Shown here: piece after piece, positions 63,721-64,000 of the stretch
Layout: each line of letters begins with the position of its first letter
Position numbering within the stretch: position 1 is the stretch's first letter
NCBI GenBank assembly: GCA_017522785.1
Contig: JAFWYF010000006.1
Span: forward strand, 85,184 to 149,183
Direction: 5' to 3'
Source: Bacteroidaceae bacterium
GTDB lineage: Bacteria > Bacteroidota > Bacteroidia > Bacteroidales > Bacteroidaceae
DNA length: 64,000 bases
Program-made: the position numbers and the translations under genes
The notes under the pieces: generated by a model
Seen by the model: the letters and a program-made list of their open reading frames with translations, nothing else
The model's database searches: none
What the model was told of the DNA's origin: nothing

Positions 63721-64000
63721 AATATTCATTATCTCTGGAAAAATCTAACGAATGAGGGAAAATAATGATGGTGGCACTGGTGTTCAATGACTTATGAGGA
63801 CTTTTGATGAAAGCCTCGCCGATGCAAAAGCGCAAGGAAATGAAAGGTAATGAGGGCGAACGGTTTTCAAATCATTACCCAATAACGAGGTAAGTATATA
63901 GGTCGTTGGAGTTTATTTCTATTCTCTGCCACATTCTGCATAACAGTGTACAACTCGCTGATAACTAATTTTGTAGCCAAAAAAGAATTGGATTATGCGA

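Noticed and set aside
63882..64000. Possible 5' part of a gene at the right edge (frame with TVYNSLITNFVAKKELDYA)
   Set aside because: Only about 40 codons are visible with no ATG; cannot be judged without sequence to the right.
1..64000. CRISPR arrays, rRNA genes, complete insertion sequences, replication origin
   Set aside because: No regularly spaced repeats, rRNA segments, complete transposase genes or DnaA-box clusters were seen on reading both strands.

Overview
The window looks like a chromosomal segment of a Bacteroidales bacterium (phylum Bacteroidota). Supporting signs are promoter-like sequences of the Bacteroidota type (TTTG, 19-21 bases, TAnnTTTG), weak Shine-Dalgarno signals, AT-rich DNA, and Bacteroidota-specific genes: gldH, porU, porV, the DUF2723 glycosyltransferase, DUF6242, DUF6089 and DUF5020 families, and a menaquinone-only menA. 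The presence of porU and porV, plus one protein with a sorting-domain-like tail, suggests a working type IX secretion system. I cannot name a genus from this sequence alone.

Layout. 0-8.7 kb: priA (cut by the left edge), menA, a CPBP protease, the DUF2723/GT117 glycosyltransferase, a polysaccharide deacetylase and queG, all on +. 8.7-12.2 kb (-): a Tsx-like outer-membrane protein with an NCS2 purine permease, then dacB. 12.3-21.4 kb (+): nadB, then purH and the cell-elongation block mreB-mreC-mreD-mrdA-rodA. 21.3-25.1 kb (-): a tight metF-holB-ricT-gldH operon that overlaps rodA tail to tail. 25.3-26.6 kb (-): two PepSY-like secreted proteins. 27.2-28.9 kb (+): a secreted GH109-like oxidoreductase-fold enzyme behind two near-perfect tandem promoters, probably highly expressed.

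28.9-37.6 kb is an accessory island. It holds a C-terminal tyrosine-integrase fragment, a HEPN-like protein next to a Fic AMP-transferase, a serine recombinase that has lost its ATG, a YubB-like protein, a three-gene secreted operon (retropepsin-like protease, a relative of its C-terminal domain, and a BspA-type LRR lipoprotein broken by a one-base frameshift), and decayed gene fragments. Two homologous terminators bracket the first half. The Fic-HEPN pair is the best candidate here for a little-described system, by analogy with HEPN-MNT modules in which a nucleotidyltransferase silences the HEPN RNase by AMPylation.

37.7-43.1 kb: two secreted proteins, tRNA-Leu(UAA), a Cys-rich lipoprotein, argH, an SRPBCC protein, pyrE and a SUI1/YciH factor. 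43.2-53.7 kb: a beta-barrel relic, rex, a fumarylacetoacetase-family protein, porU, porV, ispF, a lipoprotein phosphoesterase, ribD and a DUF6242 lipoprotein. 53.7-60.6 kb: an envelope-biogenesis cluster (DUF6089, uppS, bamA, three Skp/OmpH genes, murI). 60.6-63.6 kb (-): a LolC/E-type permease, rbfA, an O-methyltransferase, and DUF2752 and CD225 membrane proteins. No CRISPR array, rRNA or complete insertion sequence was seen.
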